From Norana najaformis (taxonomy: Eukaryota > Annelida > Clitellata > Crassiclitellata > Hormogastridae): DNA of 64,000 bases. The position numbers were made by a program, and so were the translations under genes. The first letter of the stretch is position 1; each line of letters begins with the position of its first letter. Location: NCBI GenBank assembly GCA_964023275.1, contig OZ029925.1:6911413-6975412 (forward strand), read 5' to 3'. The notes below the pieces were generated by a model that had not been told where the DNA came from, searched no databases, and saw nothing but the letters and a program-made list of their open reading frames with translations. This document shows, in pieces, positions 12,560 to 30,600 of this stretch.

Positions 12560-14235
12560 CATTGCTATGCGTTAGTCTGTTGTTGATCTTTCGACGCTGG
12601 TGCTGTGCAAACCCTTGAGGCAAATGGGCAGAAGATTTCTGCTTATAGAGGCACAGATGCCTCGCCCTAAGGGTCGTCCAGTGAGGCCATCCGCCGAGGG
12701 GAGGTAGGAGTCACCCAGATGCTGACAAGGGAGGGGTTATTCCCAGTTGTATGCATCTGAATTGGGTACCAACAGTTATTTCTGTATTTGCTGTGCCTAA
12801 ACACGAACTTCAGTCAGACAGTAGACAGTCTGTACGGCAGTGCATCAAATTAGTCCCTTAGCTGGATAGGGTAGTGTCATAGTACCCCATCCTGTAGCAC
12901 AGCTGGCCTTGCAAGATCAACTGAGTAGTCTAATACAGGGCTTGGTACTCTGTTGAAGTGGTGACCTTTGTTAAGGAGGATGGGAGTGGGTAATGCTAAA
13001 TGTGGACAAGGGGAGAGAGGGGTCCATAGTAGGTATTTTTACAGATATCCGTTACAGATGCCCTCTTATCTAATCAAGTTGCTGACGATTATATTGACAC
13101 ATATCACTTTTGTTGGTTACATAAGTACGAGACGATATTGTTGATGTACATAGTGATTTTTTTCTGACTGACAGCTTGTTATGTTTTTTTCTGTATATTT
13201 CTTGTGCTGTGTATTCCATTTCTTATTTCCTTTCTGTGAGAAAAATCTGTTTTGTAATGTGCTGCAAAAGGGTGAGAACCTGTTAGCTTTTTCACCTATG
13301 AAACAAAGATTTTGCGCAACTTTTTAATGTGCAGTGATAGCCTGTTGATGCAGTGATAGAACTGAAAATAATTTTGTATACATTTCACAGAATTCTTCCC
13401 AATTGTTTCTGAATTTTTTGGTCACAATTATTTTGTGTTTATAGGATTATGTTGGTGATAAATTTTTCTTTAAAATTCCTCTGAAAATCCATCAGTTGAC
13501 TGGATGGGTATCATGTGACATGGGCAAGGAATAATGTTGAGCCATGCAACTGGTATTGAACAGTTTCCATGCGATTGTTTAAGTGCTGCTGGTCTTTTTT
13601 GCTTAGTCAAAACATCTGTTATCTGAAAAACTATGTTTCTCCAGTTAAGTAAGTAAGTAAATAAGACATTCGTTAACATGCCATGTATCCATTTGGTGAG
13701 CGTGGAATCGTAGGCGTTAGTTAGTTTTCTCATGTTGAGCTTGTGAGACATACGATAACTTCGTATGGTCTCACAGGCCATTGATGTCAACCTTACCTCA
13801 TCTTGAATACAGTACGTCTAAAACTTGTTAGGAGGAGTTTTGAGATTGAGTTGTTCGCTATAATTTTATACAGTTCTGGACTTTGCAAGAGGACAAGACT
13901 GTTGTATCGCACTATGTTCTATTTATTTCTCAAGCTTTTATAGGTGTGTGACTGACATTGTTACAACTAAGTTAATTAAGCTGACTAAAGTTTGATTTGC
14001 AACAATGAATAATAATGTTTAATGCATGATTCCTATGCTGCATTCTGATTATATGGCGTATCTTTCTTTGATATGTGTTTTGTGTTTGACAAGACTGTCA
14101 GATGAAATACCCATCACTGTTAAGTATTTTATGATTATGTGGATCTGTAGTCACAAGAAATTTCAGTTCTACATGGCAGGTAAGCGACAGGTATTGAAGT
14201 GCTTGATGTTAACTGTAATTGTAATCACCGATTTA
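12560..14235. other. Intergenic, no gene recognised
   Basis: A GC-richer stretch at 12640-12760 (cctcgccctaagggtcg region) has no recognisable family. Short AAGT repeats occur at about 12242 and 13648. The rest is AT-rich without supported exons. Confidence 0.45.
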
Positions 14236-14239
14236 TTTT

Positions 14240-14580
14240 GTGGCTCTCCAAGAGAGACTCATCAAAGGTACTCCAAACCTCACAACAGAAGAAGACTGAC
14301 CTTAGTGAGACCTACAAAATTTGACATGGGCTTAAGAACATAGACGAGCAAACCTTCTTCCAGAGGTTAGCAATGGGACATTTAAGAGGACAGTCTGAAA
14401 CTTTATAGTAAGAGATTGTACATCAGAAAATTCTTCTTCAGCCAGAGGATTGCAGAGCACTGGAACTGGCTACCAGAAGAAGTTATATCGGCACCAAGCT
14501 TGAACATTTTATAAAAAAACTGGACAGTTCAGTTGGGAGATATAGGCAATAAAAGCCAGAATAGCTTACTTAGCCTATTA
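14240..14580 (+). mobile_element. LINE RT C-terminal remnant, multiply broken
   Basis: Plus-strand translation in pieces gives RRLTLVRPTKFDMGLRT, a stop, then a segment with KFFFSQRIAEHWNWLPEEV and SAPSLNIL. This is the typical RxFFFxxRVxxxWNxLPxxV block at the C-terminus of non-LTR polymerases. Several stops separate the pieces. It is an old copy of a family different from the 2 kb element. Confidence 0.8.
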
Positions 14581-14859
14581 ACTGTAACATAAAACCATGC
14601 TCGAACTAAGTGGTTTTCAAGCACAAAGAACAGAGGTGAAGCAAAACCATGGAGTTCATGTCGTAGGGTGCTAGCTAGGTAACCTATTTCAGAAAGTTGG
14701 CTCTACCACAGCGAAACTTCTGTGCTGCACCATAGAAGTTTGGGTGGGGGAACCATGCAGATCACCGTTTAGCAGAGCAAAAGGATCTACCGCCAGGAAT
14801 ACTGTAGATGAGACCGAGACAGTTAACTCCGTGAGATGATGTGGGGCGCAGCCTGCAAG

Positions 14860-15005
14860 GAAATTACGCATGCACCAGAAAACAGTGGCGTGGCACCCAT
14901 TCAACCGGTATTGAAAGATCTCGCCCGATAAATTCATTGAAAAATGAGCAGGGTCGACGCCTGACGGTCTAGGCAGAAAAACGTGTTCATTTACATGAGC
15001 ATGAA
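14860..15005 (+). mobile_element. SINE-B fragment
   Basis: It shares blocks with the fuller copy at 35.9 kb: ggcacccattcaa, gataaattcattgaaaaatg, agggtcgacgcc and agaaaaacgtgt. The tRNA-like head is missing or too decayed to see. Confidence 0.75.
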
Positions 15006-15445
15006 GGTCTTAAACTTAAGCGTTTGTGCAGCTGTAACGGTGCAATTCCTCCCGCATGAAGCCGGAAATATGCCCCTAACTTAGGTAGTTCTTGATTTCA
15101 GAGAGCCATCCCTAACGGCCACCTTCGTTGGGCTCACAGCTGGTCATGAGTTACCACCAGCGCCGCGATGTTTGTCACTATTGATTCGGTGAACACATCT
15201 GTCGGTGATACTACGGCCAGCGAACAGAGGCCGATCAATTCAGTTCATGAAACTTAAAAAGTTCGAAAAGTGATACATGTTCCTCAACTAAAGAGGATGC
15301 ATTGGGATAAAACAAGTTTAATCACATTTCTGTAACGCATTGTACAGTAGGTCAACGTCACGTAAAAAATAAAATAAGTAAGTAGCCTTGACAGATGTAA
15401 ATAAAGGATACTTACCTACTTATTTTATTACTGCCATCTAGTATA

Positions 15446-15499
15446 CACAAAACATCGCGAGTCATAACTAGCAGCAGTTATGACTCGCGATGTTTTGTG
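15446..15499. repeat. Perfect 24-bp inverted repeat with 6-base loop
   Basis: The left arm 15446-15469 is the exact reverse complement of 15476-15499. The loop 15470-15475 is agcagc. An AT-rich imperfect inverted repeat (aataaaataagta type) lies just upstream at about 15370-15430. The function is unknown; it may be a MITE end, a template-switch product or a hairpin RNA. Confidence 0.95.
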
Positions 15500-15559
15500 C
15501 TCCAAGCGGATGAGTTCAAAAGATCAGCAGTCGAATACCCGGCCGAATTAAGTCGAACT

Positions 15560-15660
15560 AAACGTAAATGTACACGTTTTTCTATAGCCTCGACCCTGCT
15601 CATTTTTCAATGAATTACTTGGGTCACATCCTTTACCACCGCTGCCCGTTTGAACTAGCC
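15560..15660 (-). mobile_element. SINE-B fragment, minus orientation
   Basis: On the plus strand it reads acgtttttctatag, then cctcgaccctgctcattttt and caatgaatta, then ctgcccgtttgaa. This is the reverse complement of the SINE-B body. It faces the copy at 14.9 kb, with the perfect hairpin between them. Confidence 0.75.
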
Positions 15661-15664
15661 AATC

Positions 15665-17470
15665 CCGCGCAGAGCATTTGCGCGCTAGTTCGGCAAAATG
15701 TTCCTTCTGGTGAAAATCCCATATTGTTACCCGTTAGCTACAACCATGTTTGCTCCGTCTCCCTGTTCTTCCTTTGTATGAAAATCTACCTATGCATTGG
15801 CTCTGACAGCGCCCTTAAATTATTAGTTGGCCCAGTGTATGATGTGTCTAGTGTGGACTTTGCGGCGAGGACATAAATGGTGCAACTTTTATTATAGTGG
15901 CCCTCGATTAGAAAATGTAACCTTCTTTAAAGCCAATGGAAAAGTACCTTTTGTTGGGTACAATTAATTTGTTCAATGACCAGACAATTTATTCTAATGA
16001 CTATATGACCGATATAAATCCACTTTCATAATGACCGTAATGTGCTTGCCCTACACAAACGCGTGCTGTGTTTTCTATACCAAGTGAGAGAAATGCGTAG
16101 CTGTGTTGTCTATCGAGTATAATTTATGCACTGACCTTCAAAGGACCGTGAAACGCGGACCTCATCTGAAGTTCAGTCATTTCGGCCATTGGCAGGTGCT
16201 CGTTAGCTGTCATTTAGAGAGGTGGGTGCTAGACAAGGTGAAGGTAGAATTCCACGTTAAGGCGTCGACGTCCGAGGTTTGTTGAGCTATCCTAGGTGGG
16301 TAGATATATATCTTGCCGAGGCACAACTGCAGGCGGCTCGGGAATCGGCGGCCTAGATAGAAGAGAGTGGCTAATGTCCTGGCGCTCGTTGCTTACGTGG
16401 TATTTGGGCTTCGGTGCTAATAGGTTTAGATCCCGCTTCCCAAGTGTCTGTCGACCGTAGGATTGCCAGAAATGCGAAGTCGCAGGTGTTTAGCCTGATC
16501 CGAGACGGCAGTCTTTGACTTGGTATTGTTGTGAACTTTGGCTGCGACTGGCGAAGTGGGTTTAAAAATAAAGTGGTGTGGTTGGGTTTTGTTGAGGCGC
16601 TAGGGGCGGAGTGAGTTTGAGCATAAATGATATTATTAAGATAGTTTTTGTTAAGAGTTTTGATAAAGACTAACAAAAAAGTCAGTAACGGAAGGGAATT
16701 TTGGTTTTTGGAGTAGGGCAATTCTTATTGCTTGATCTTGCATAAAAATTTCCATATGAAAGTGGAAATGCAGTGTTTTAGGTGCGATGCATGTTCTGAA
16801 CGCATCCCACTATCCATGCTGTGATTATTTTGAAATCAAATTTTTATGTTTGGATAGTTGTGAGCATTTGGCGAAAATTTATTTCTTCGCAGGCCCATGG
16901 TTTTCTTTTTCTTCATCTGTACTAAGCAACCGTCAACTGTTAATTTGTGCGTTATGATAACTGTGCTATATAAGTTTACAGATTAGATTAGGCTGATGTG
17001 AGCATAGAAGTTTAACAAAGAAGATAAATGTGACCTTGAGGTGTCATTGACCAATAGGTTTTTGGGAATACAGTGTTGTAAACAACATGGGGCTGAGGGG
17101 GTCCAGTATCTGGATGAAAGTTGAGGGAGTCAGTCAGCCTTTGGATTAGTCTTCCTCCGAGTGTAGTGTATTGGACCATTCACTTGGAACAAGGTTGATG
17201 TATGTTTTGCTTATCTTGGCTTAACATGTATGCATTTTTTGGCCTACTTTAAGCTGTGCTTCCTAGGTCAGTTATGTTGCAACTGTGCTTTCAAGGTTCT
17301 TAATAGGTGCTATGTAAAATGTCTTAATACTTAACCATCACATACATATGCACCAGTAATAGCTGTCTGAAGGATAGGGGCCTCTTGCTTTCTGGAGCTG
17401 CTAGCTTCTTATCCGTTTGTTAAAGTTCGTGTTATATTGCTTTCTTTTGTAGTATTTGCTTGTTCCTTAA
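15665..17470. other. Intergenic or GAPDH promoter side, no coding exon recognised
   Basis: A CpG-richer patch at about 16250-16520 could be the promoter or untranslated first exon of GAPDH; this is inference only. An acceptor-like ttccag ends at 17476, seven bases before the GAPDH ATG. Confidence 0.4.
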
Positions 17471-17482
17471 TTCCAGTTAAAC

Positions 17483-21950
<4,468 letters not shown>

Positions 21951-24662
21951 ACAGTTATCCGAAGATGGTCGTCTGATCATCCGTAGATGACACAAAATGA
22001 CAAGAAATACATGGAATGCCTGCCAGTTACTTTTAAGCAAACATTTCTAGTTATGTAAAGAAAATTTTTCTTAATCATGATTCCTTTATTTTGAGTTGAA
22101 GTTCGAAGAACTATCAAATTCGTTTTGTAGTATGCTTCGCACATGTAGTGTGACCTTTCTGCATTTGGTTGTCGACTCGCTGTTGTTGTGGATTGTAATG
22201 TGTCAGTATTTTGAGATTAATCTGTGACCATATAATTGTCAATGTAACTTACACCTATACTGATGTCGGTGTTGTCGGTGTAATGTGATCAATGGCAGTT
22301 ATCTTGACCAGTTTGGGGGACTTGGTGATCAACACTATTTTTTGATTTAAAAGTATATTTAGTCGTAGCTTAAGCGTAGATATATCGTGCATGGTTTAGG
22401 ATGCACGTAAACACTATTTGCATATTGGTATGGGGTCTGTAATACATGCGTATTGCCTTCGAAAAACGGTGATACAATGAGGTTTAATGCTGAGAAGTTA
22501 AATTGCAAAAATCAGAATTTTTCTTTGTTTTGTTTTGCTGTAGCATAACATAACAGTTGGAAGCATCAAGTTGATGGAAAGTTGGTATGGTTGGGCAAGC
22601 GTACAGCTGTTGCGCGGGAGTGGGACTCCTCTTGACCTGTGTTGGTACATTGTGAATTCTGGGATAGCCGTGCAGTGTAGTGGATGCAATTTAAATTCAG
22701 CTCGAGACAATGGCCTGTAACAGAACTTCATTAAAGAACTTGAACTGCATAATCAAGTCCCAGTGTACCTGGGTGAAAAATTATTTTCAGAAGTTGAAAG
22801 GTGGGTCTTGAGTGTAAATTTATGGCACAGACGAGTTTTGGTAGAAGTCTTGGGTGCAGTCAAGTTGAAGGTCTTCCTGGTTGACTTGGTATTGTGGTGG
22901 GTGAACACTGCCAACACCAATGGTCCATCAGGACAATTCTGTTGACTCGGTTCTGTTGCCAGTTGACCATTTCACAATGGTTGGGGTGAAAGCTGTCAAG
23001 TCTAGTGTTTTTGAGTGAGGTTTTAAGTCATTCCAAGTGAGGTGGAAACCAGATGGTCTTGCCCTGCTTCACTGGGGGCAATTAAAAGAAGAGCACTCCC
23101 CTAAGTTAACCCCGAGAAGCTGCCGTGGGTATGAAATGTGGGTGACTTCATTTTCTTAGCTTCGGCATATGTGGACGGTGGCCTGTCCTTTCTCACCGCC
23201 TGGTCTTCCCAGAGATGGCGTGTGGTCCATGTGCTCATTTGATAGCTAAGTTCGCCTGGGGCGCAAGTGGAGCAGAAATCTCGAATCGTCTTTCTGCCCT
23301 AAAGGGAACAGCCTAGGGTGTAGACTTTCAAAGGCACACAAATTTGTGGTGTGTTCAGCCAGTACGACTAACAACGGCCGAAAAACTAATTCCATAGGTG
23401 GTGCAAAGCCAAGGGAACCCTCATCTGTTCACTGAAGTTAATAATTAACTGAGCTAGTAGTTTACAAATAGTTAACCACTGATCAATTCCGAGCATTCAC
23501 ACGATCCAGTTTAATCAAAAGAACAATCAGCCCAGCCAAGAATAAAGGAAATGAAATCGAGGTTGAACTGAGGCTCAGCTGTACAATGCGTGAAAAATTC
23601 CTCACTTATTAAATGGCTTACATGTAACTTCTCACTGATCTGCCTTTGGCCATTAAGGGAAGTCCTGCTTGAAGACCCCCAAAAAAGTTTTCACATGGTT
23701 TTAAATACTTTAAAACAGAATTCTGTGTTCCTAATTTTTTAGAACATGATGAATTTACACAAGGCTATCAACACACCAGTGAAATTATCTAAAAAATTAG
23801 ACACCTATTCTGGCTTATTAAGCACTGAACATAGAAAAACACATCCAACTTCGTAATGCTTTCTAAACTACTGTAGCATAAAACACTTAGAAGAGATCGT
23901 GACAAGTTTCTTTGCAACAGAAAATACAGATGTCTCTCAAACTTAATTTTTAAAATTAAGTATTGAAAAATGAAAAAATGGTTTCTATAACAATACATGA
24001 TAAAAGCCTTCTATAGATACAGTATGAATATCCATTTAAAACAAATGACACTGATTAATTCAATTTATTTCTAAGTCTAGCAGTATAAAATTATAGAAAT
24101 AAATATATAAATATTTAAAATTCATTTAAACATAAGTCTAGCAGTATAAATTACATAAGTAAATATATTCAAAATACAAAATAGTAATTAGTATAAAATA
24201 TGAGTTAAACTAGTAATTTATGAAATGTTCAACACTTTTCAAAACAGAAATTAACTCTGCTGATTCATTACAATATCAGTTGCTGAGAGCTACCGTTCAA
24301 CTCAAATTACCAAATTCAGCATAAATAACTTAAAAATCTTTAACCAATATGAAGCTTTAGTGTTAGTAATTTCTCAAACAAACCTTTCAGTAAACAGTTA
24401 ACATCTTCCAAAAATATTTAACAAAATATTAAATATTTAATAAAAATTATTTAATAAATAAAAAATATAAAACTTAACATGAATAAAAATAGAACATGAA
24501 ACTCTGTTCAACGTTAACTAATCTATTTACAAAATATAATGATGTCAACACATAAGCATTAATTCCCGAGGGATTATTTTCATCATGGATACAGACTAAA
24601 GAAAGAACAAAATAACAGTAAAACTAGCAGGATTAATGGAATGATTGTAGGGTTTGAATAGC
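21951..24662. other. Convergent intergenic gap between GAPDH and transglutaminase
   Basis: It holds the 3' UTRs of both genes. A GC-richer unidentified block at about 23050-23400 separates a mixed left half from a very AT-rich right half (23650-24660). No coding exon is supported. For transglutaminase, AATAAA overlaps the last codons and stop on the minus strand (24671-24666), with AT-rich sequence beyond. Confidence 0.5.
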
Positions 24663-27600
24663 CTATTTATTAAGCAAGACGTTAACATCCTTGGTTCCTG
24701 TAACGCCCATCAGTTGTTTGGAATTGAAGCTGGCCATGATGATAGCTCTTCCTGGACGCTGGGGAGTTACTGCAAGCTTCACCTGTACCTGTGCATATGG
24801 TTCCAGATTGCTATAAGAAAAAAATAACAAATCCAAAAATACTTCAGTTTACTGTAAGGAAAATATAACAAATACAAAAATACTTCAGTTTTACTGTGAG
24901 GAAAATATAACAAATCCAAAAATACTTCAGTTTTACTGTGAGGAAAATATAACAAATACAAAAATACTTCAGTTTACTGTGAGGAAAATATAACAAATCC
25001 AAAAATAAGTACTTCAGTTTACTGTGAGGAAAATATAACAAATCCAAAAATACTTCAGTTTACTGTGAGGAAAATATAACAAATCCAAAAATATTACACA
25101 CCAAACACAACCACTACTTCATAAACTGAATCACTTTTGCTTCAGATTAGAGCAGATCTATAAACCCTTAGGCTGATCTGTATGTACACTGACCTCGCGT
25201 AGAAACTGACCTGAAATTGCACCTGAGAACTGAACTCAGCAGAAAATGATTAACTGGCTTCCCAGACAGCTGAGAAATTACAAGATTTCAATTACGTTAC
25301 CATAGTTTAAGTGGCTGCAGGTTAATTTCTTAATTAAATTACATACTTTTGTGGTAATTTTGTTGGCTCAATGAGTCCAAGGGATTCGATCATCCACTCG
25401 CAATCCGTCAGATCGATTGGCATCTGGCTAAACAGCTTGACGACACAATCAAATTTCTCCCCGACTTTTATTGAATGAGGGACCTACAGGCGACCAGAAA
25501 ACAACTGCATGTAATAATTTAAACTCAGTGAAACAATTTTAAAACAGCATTTTGTAAGCATCCACACACTTTCTAATTTTAGATTTCTTGCATTGTCCTT
25601 ACCTGTTCTAAGTAAGTTATGTCAAGGTAAGACAGATAAGGTAAGGTATGGTAAGATAAGGCAAGGTAAAGTAAGAAGGCATGTTAAGGTAAGATAAGGT
25701 AAGACAAGGTAATGTAAGGTAAGATAAGGTAGGTAGAAAAGGTAAGACAAGGTAGGCTAAGGTAAGGCAAGGCAAGATAAGATGAGGTAAGGTTAGATAA
25801 GGTAAGATAAGGCAAGTATAGTGAGGTAAGATAAGGAAAGATAAGGTAAGTTAAGATAAAGCAAGGTAAGACAAGACAAGGTAAGGTAAGGCCAGGCAAG
25901 ATAAGGCAATGTAAGGTAAAGCACAGAGAACCAGCTCATTTATAAGCACTTGTTCAAACAAAACTCGATATGCAGATATGTTCAGGTTTGATTCCAAGTC
26001 CAAAACCAAAGGTCAGGCAGGTCAGAAAGACAGATGGCAATGTTTGGCACCTTCACATGGAATAAATTAGAATACATTTTGAAGGATGCGATTTAATTTT
26101 GAGGTATGTGATTTACTTCAATTTCTAGTGTTGGGCGAACCAGACAAAAGTCAACACAGTCGACAAAGAGCTGGTCAGTCTCGGCAACTCGAGCCAGAGC
26201 ACAGATCTGGAACGTGACATGATCGGTGAGGGAGTAAGCATAGTCTTCGGCAAGAACTCTCATCGAAACCTGCTGACCTAAAAATTCACACAGTCAATTC
26301 ATAAACAGTGTCATTTAGCAGTTACTGCCTTTCCACATCTTCTCGAATCAATAAACAAAACATAGAAACAATGGTAGAAATTACATCATCTTTATCATCA
26401 TCACCATAACCACTACCACCACCACCACCGCTGTCTCCCCGGTTTGACCAACCCCAGTTCCTAACCTTGCACTGAAACCGTCCAACCAACCTGGCTCTTG
26501 CAGACTTGATTTGGCATAGTGCTGGTGAATAAGCTGGTCTTCCAGATGTGGCTTTTGCATGGCACAGAGAAATTTCATAGTTTCATATTTAAATCAATAT
26601 ATTTAAAACTGTGCAACCAAATAAGTATGCAACTCTGGTCTCGAAACCGAGGGAAACCAGTTAAATCCTCTTCCTGCCTCCACCAAAAAGTGAAGTATGC
26701 ATATCCCCATGCTCAAAGTTGGGTATGTATAACTCCCACAACCCAGAAATTGTCATGTTTTACTTTGAAGTCAGCTGTGTCATCATTGCTACTTGACTTT
26801 TTGGAGTCTCATGACTGAGTTCTGGAAGTGCAGTGTCATACCAGACTTTTGCAAGAGATTCATGTGAAAATTCTGAATTAGCAGAGTCTCATGAATAGGC
26901 ACTTACGAATCATGACTAAATTATAAGTAAACAGTTATAAGCGTCATGACTGAACAATTTTAAGTGAGCAGTTATCAGAGTCATGACTGACTTTTGAGTG
27001 AGCAGAGTGTCACGTCGAAAGACTCCGTCTTGATCTTGGCTCTCGTCAGCCCCGTGTAGTAAGAGGAGAGCAGGGTCAAGGTCAGTCTGACATTCCTTTC
27101 AAAACGACTCTTGTTCTGCAGCTGAACCAAAACATCAAATGCCGAGCCAGCCATGATATCCGGCTTTTGGTTGATAGTCAGCTTAACATCCTAACAAAAG
27201 CAACAAAAGCACATAAGTAAGCAGGAAAAGGCAAATCTTAAACCAAAAGTATTACCATCTAATTAGTTGTTTTCACGTTATATGTGCTGACACTTGACCC
27301 GCATGTGGCTCCAGTCAGCAAATAACTGTACATATACAGTATCCTTTTTTTCAGCCTCAGCAGTACTACAGTGCTCTCTATAAATCAATCATCTTATTAT
27401 TATTATTATTAATTATTATTAATAATTATTATTATTATTATTATCTACAAAGGAAAAGGTTCACAGCAAATCTACGAAAGACACAAAGGGTAAACAGAGC
27501 AATAAGATAAGAAAACACAGAGGCATACCTAGGAGGTACTTCCAGTAATCAAGGAGAGATGAAAAATCTATTTCACCATTTTAAGGTAGTTTGTAAACGT

Positions 27601-30600
27601 AGGCTGAACAGAATATATATGCAACAGAACACCGTTCCAAAAAGGGAGGTCTAACACGGGAGCTGCACAGTAGATTCGAGCTGATGTGCGGAACAATGGC
27701 ACCTGCATATACTCGCAGGCAGCAGAGCGCAGTAATCAATGATACGAGCTCCCTGTGCATGTTAGTGTGGTGCCCCCTAGTGAAACCCATCCCAGCAAGA
27801 TGATCTTGAATCTAATGTGCCAAACCAAACCCAACTCCGTGTATGTTGCAAAACCCATTAGTCCTCCTTAAGCATCAAGCTGGTTCTTCCACCTTTGATT
27901 CCTACACTTCCCAGGACACACTGAGCTCAAGGCTCCATCTACAAAGCCACAAAAGTTACAGTTCTCTCACCCCTTCACCCTTATCAAAGACTCCAGTATT
28001 AGTTGCCCAGGTGTTTGCCCTTAGCAACGAAGCTCTCTCCTCCTCCGAGCCCTCGACGAACTTATATTCGCTGGTCAGGTCCTTGTAGTCGACACCGTCA
28101 GTGACCACTGATTCATCAAAAGAAGCTTGAGTCACGATACTTCTGCCTGTTCTGCAAACATAAGATATAATAAGATGACAAAAGATAATAAAAGAAAGAT
28201 ATGACCAATGTCTTAATTAACTGGTAAATTTTAGCAACTTATTTCCCCAGCCTCGACATATAAGAGTGAGAAAGGCAAGTGGTAGTCACCCCCCCATCTT
28301 ACCCTCCCATCAGGCAGACACCCAGTAGGCTCATGTTTTATTGCTGAATATAGAAGAATGTTAGTGACGCAAATACATATAATAACATTCCTAGCATGCC
28401 TAGATTCTTGACAAATTGTTAGACTTACGATGATGAAAAATTATAAAAAAACAGCCAAAGTTAACTTCTAATTCACTTCATCATCATCAATCGTCATCGT
28501 TGTTGTCGTCGTCATCTACATCATCATTGTAGTCGTTGCCATCATCGTTATCAGCACGAGCAGTAGTGGCATAACAAACAACTTCAAGAATATGTCAAGA
28601 AGAAATAAAGTATGCAAGTCAAATGGTTGAGGTCGAAAGGTGGCTGCATATAAAGCATAAACTTCTGTCTCCCTCTTGCTACATGTGTGTTCACTGAACT
28701 TTCAGTTACTAATACTTGGGTCGCTCAACCCAGCAAAATACTTTGCGCCAAAATTAATGGGGGTGGAGATCAGAGCCAAGTTGCTTCATAGAATTCTACG
28801 ATTCTGAAACTGACATATTCTTCTGGAGAATCGTCCTCCATGTCCCGTCTCCCTGAAGCACCCAGTGGAAGCGGTTCGTGTTGAGTTCGGAGAAGATCAG
28901 GGCACCGTCGTAACGCAGGAAGATCTCTCCTCGCTTAATCGCCTGAACCGAACACGGACCAGCGCAGTAGACACCTGAGAATAAAAATAATCCCGTTCAC
29001 TACAGAGATATCAGATCTGCAGAATTTATTTTGCAAAGGATACAGAATCCAGTCAACAGTAATGGCTTTTGTCCACACTGCAAATTTACAGAAGAATTAA
29101 CAGACTTAGACTGAATTGCTCGTCCGCCCTGCGATGGTGTACCTCCCACTCTTTAAGGCCGTCCTTAATGGACGACCTCATTGGCATGAGGACCACGGAG
29201 CCCCATCCCACAGGGGCCAAATGTTGAAGTTACACGCACCATTGTCAGAAGACACAATCGTATTAACCCCATTTCGTGAGTGGCAAACTGTTGCAACTAC
29301 AAAGAGCTGCCAAACTCTGGCTTTCTCTCTGTCTGCCTGTCTCTTTCCGTCTCTGTCTCTCTCCCTTTTGGCTCTCATTCTTCTCTCCTTTTGCGTGACT
29401 GTCAGACAGTGTCAGTCTGTCTCTCTCCCTTACCATATCTTCACTGCCATCTGTAATTATCACCATCAGTCCATCCATCCGTCTGTCCAGTTATCTCGCT
29501 TGCTCTATCTCCACTGCTGCCATCTACTGTATTTATCAGGCAGCAAGCCAGCAAGCCGTCCAAAACAGTCAGTCAGTCAGTCAGTCAGTCTGTCTGTCTT
29601 TAACGTTCTCTTCATCTGTTTGTTCACGTATGTCTGTCAGGCTGGTTGGATGGCTGGCTGTCTCGCTGATTTTTTGTCGCTCTCTTGTTCTCAGTCTCTC
29701 TCAGCTTCTGTCTTGTCTGTCTATCTATCTATCAATCTATTCATCTGTCTGTCTGTCTGTCTGTCTGTATCTGTCTCAAACCTGGGTGCATGTCCTTTAA
29801 CCATCACAGAAGCATCTAAATAGGCCGAGATTTCAAAGATCTGACCAGATCGGCTAAGAATGAACTGACCGTCACTGGCTTCTTGTGGGGTTGGGTCAAA
29901 CGCCTGCCATCCTCCAACTGAACCTGGAAGATCCGACCGCACCAGAAACGACTCATTCCAAACATGAAAACTCCTACAACGTCATTGAAAACAGAAAAAC
30001 TGCTTCATGAGGAGACTTAAAAATCACACCACCGCATATACTGTACACCGCTTTACACTACTGAAATTACACCAGTCTCATTACACCAATTTAATTACAC
30101 AACTGTACACCACTCAAGAATGCGTATGGAACACTGCTTCCTAACCACAAGCCAAACCAATCAGCTATGCGGTCGGTATTTGTGCTACAAGCAATGGCCC
30201 CATGGTTTCAGTAGAATACGCTGGGAGTGCAATATACGGACAGATACGGTGCTCAAAAGTGTACATGTACACGTTCGTCTATAGGGACCGTATGGCCTCG
30301 ACCCTGCTCGTATTCAATGAATTAATCGGATGAGATCCTTCACCACGGCTGCCCGGTTGAATAGGCCCAACGCCTTTGTACTATTATTCAGTGTTCAGCG
30401 ACATCTTGTGCCTGCGAGGGCCGTTGACGTCGACCTATTCTTATTGGTGAAGGGGTCACTGGCGATTAAACAAAATTGACGCAGACACAGAGTCGGCAAA
30501 AGTCGATTTAAAGGTGTCTAAGCACAACCTAATATTTGTAAAATGTAAATGTACACGTTTTTCTATAGCGACCGAATGGCCTCGACCCTGCTCATTTTTC

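Noticed and set aside
25610..25920. Cluster of splice donors (gtaag)
   Set aside because: They lie on the plus strand while the transcript is on the minus strand; it is a simple satellite.
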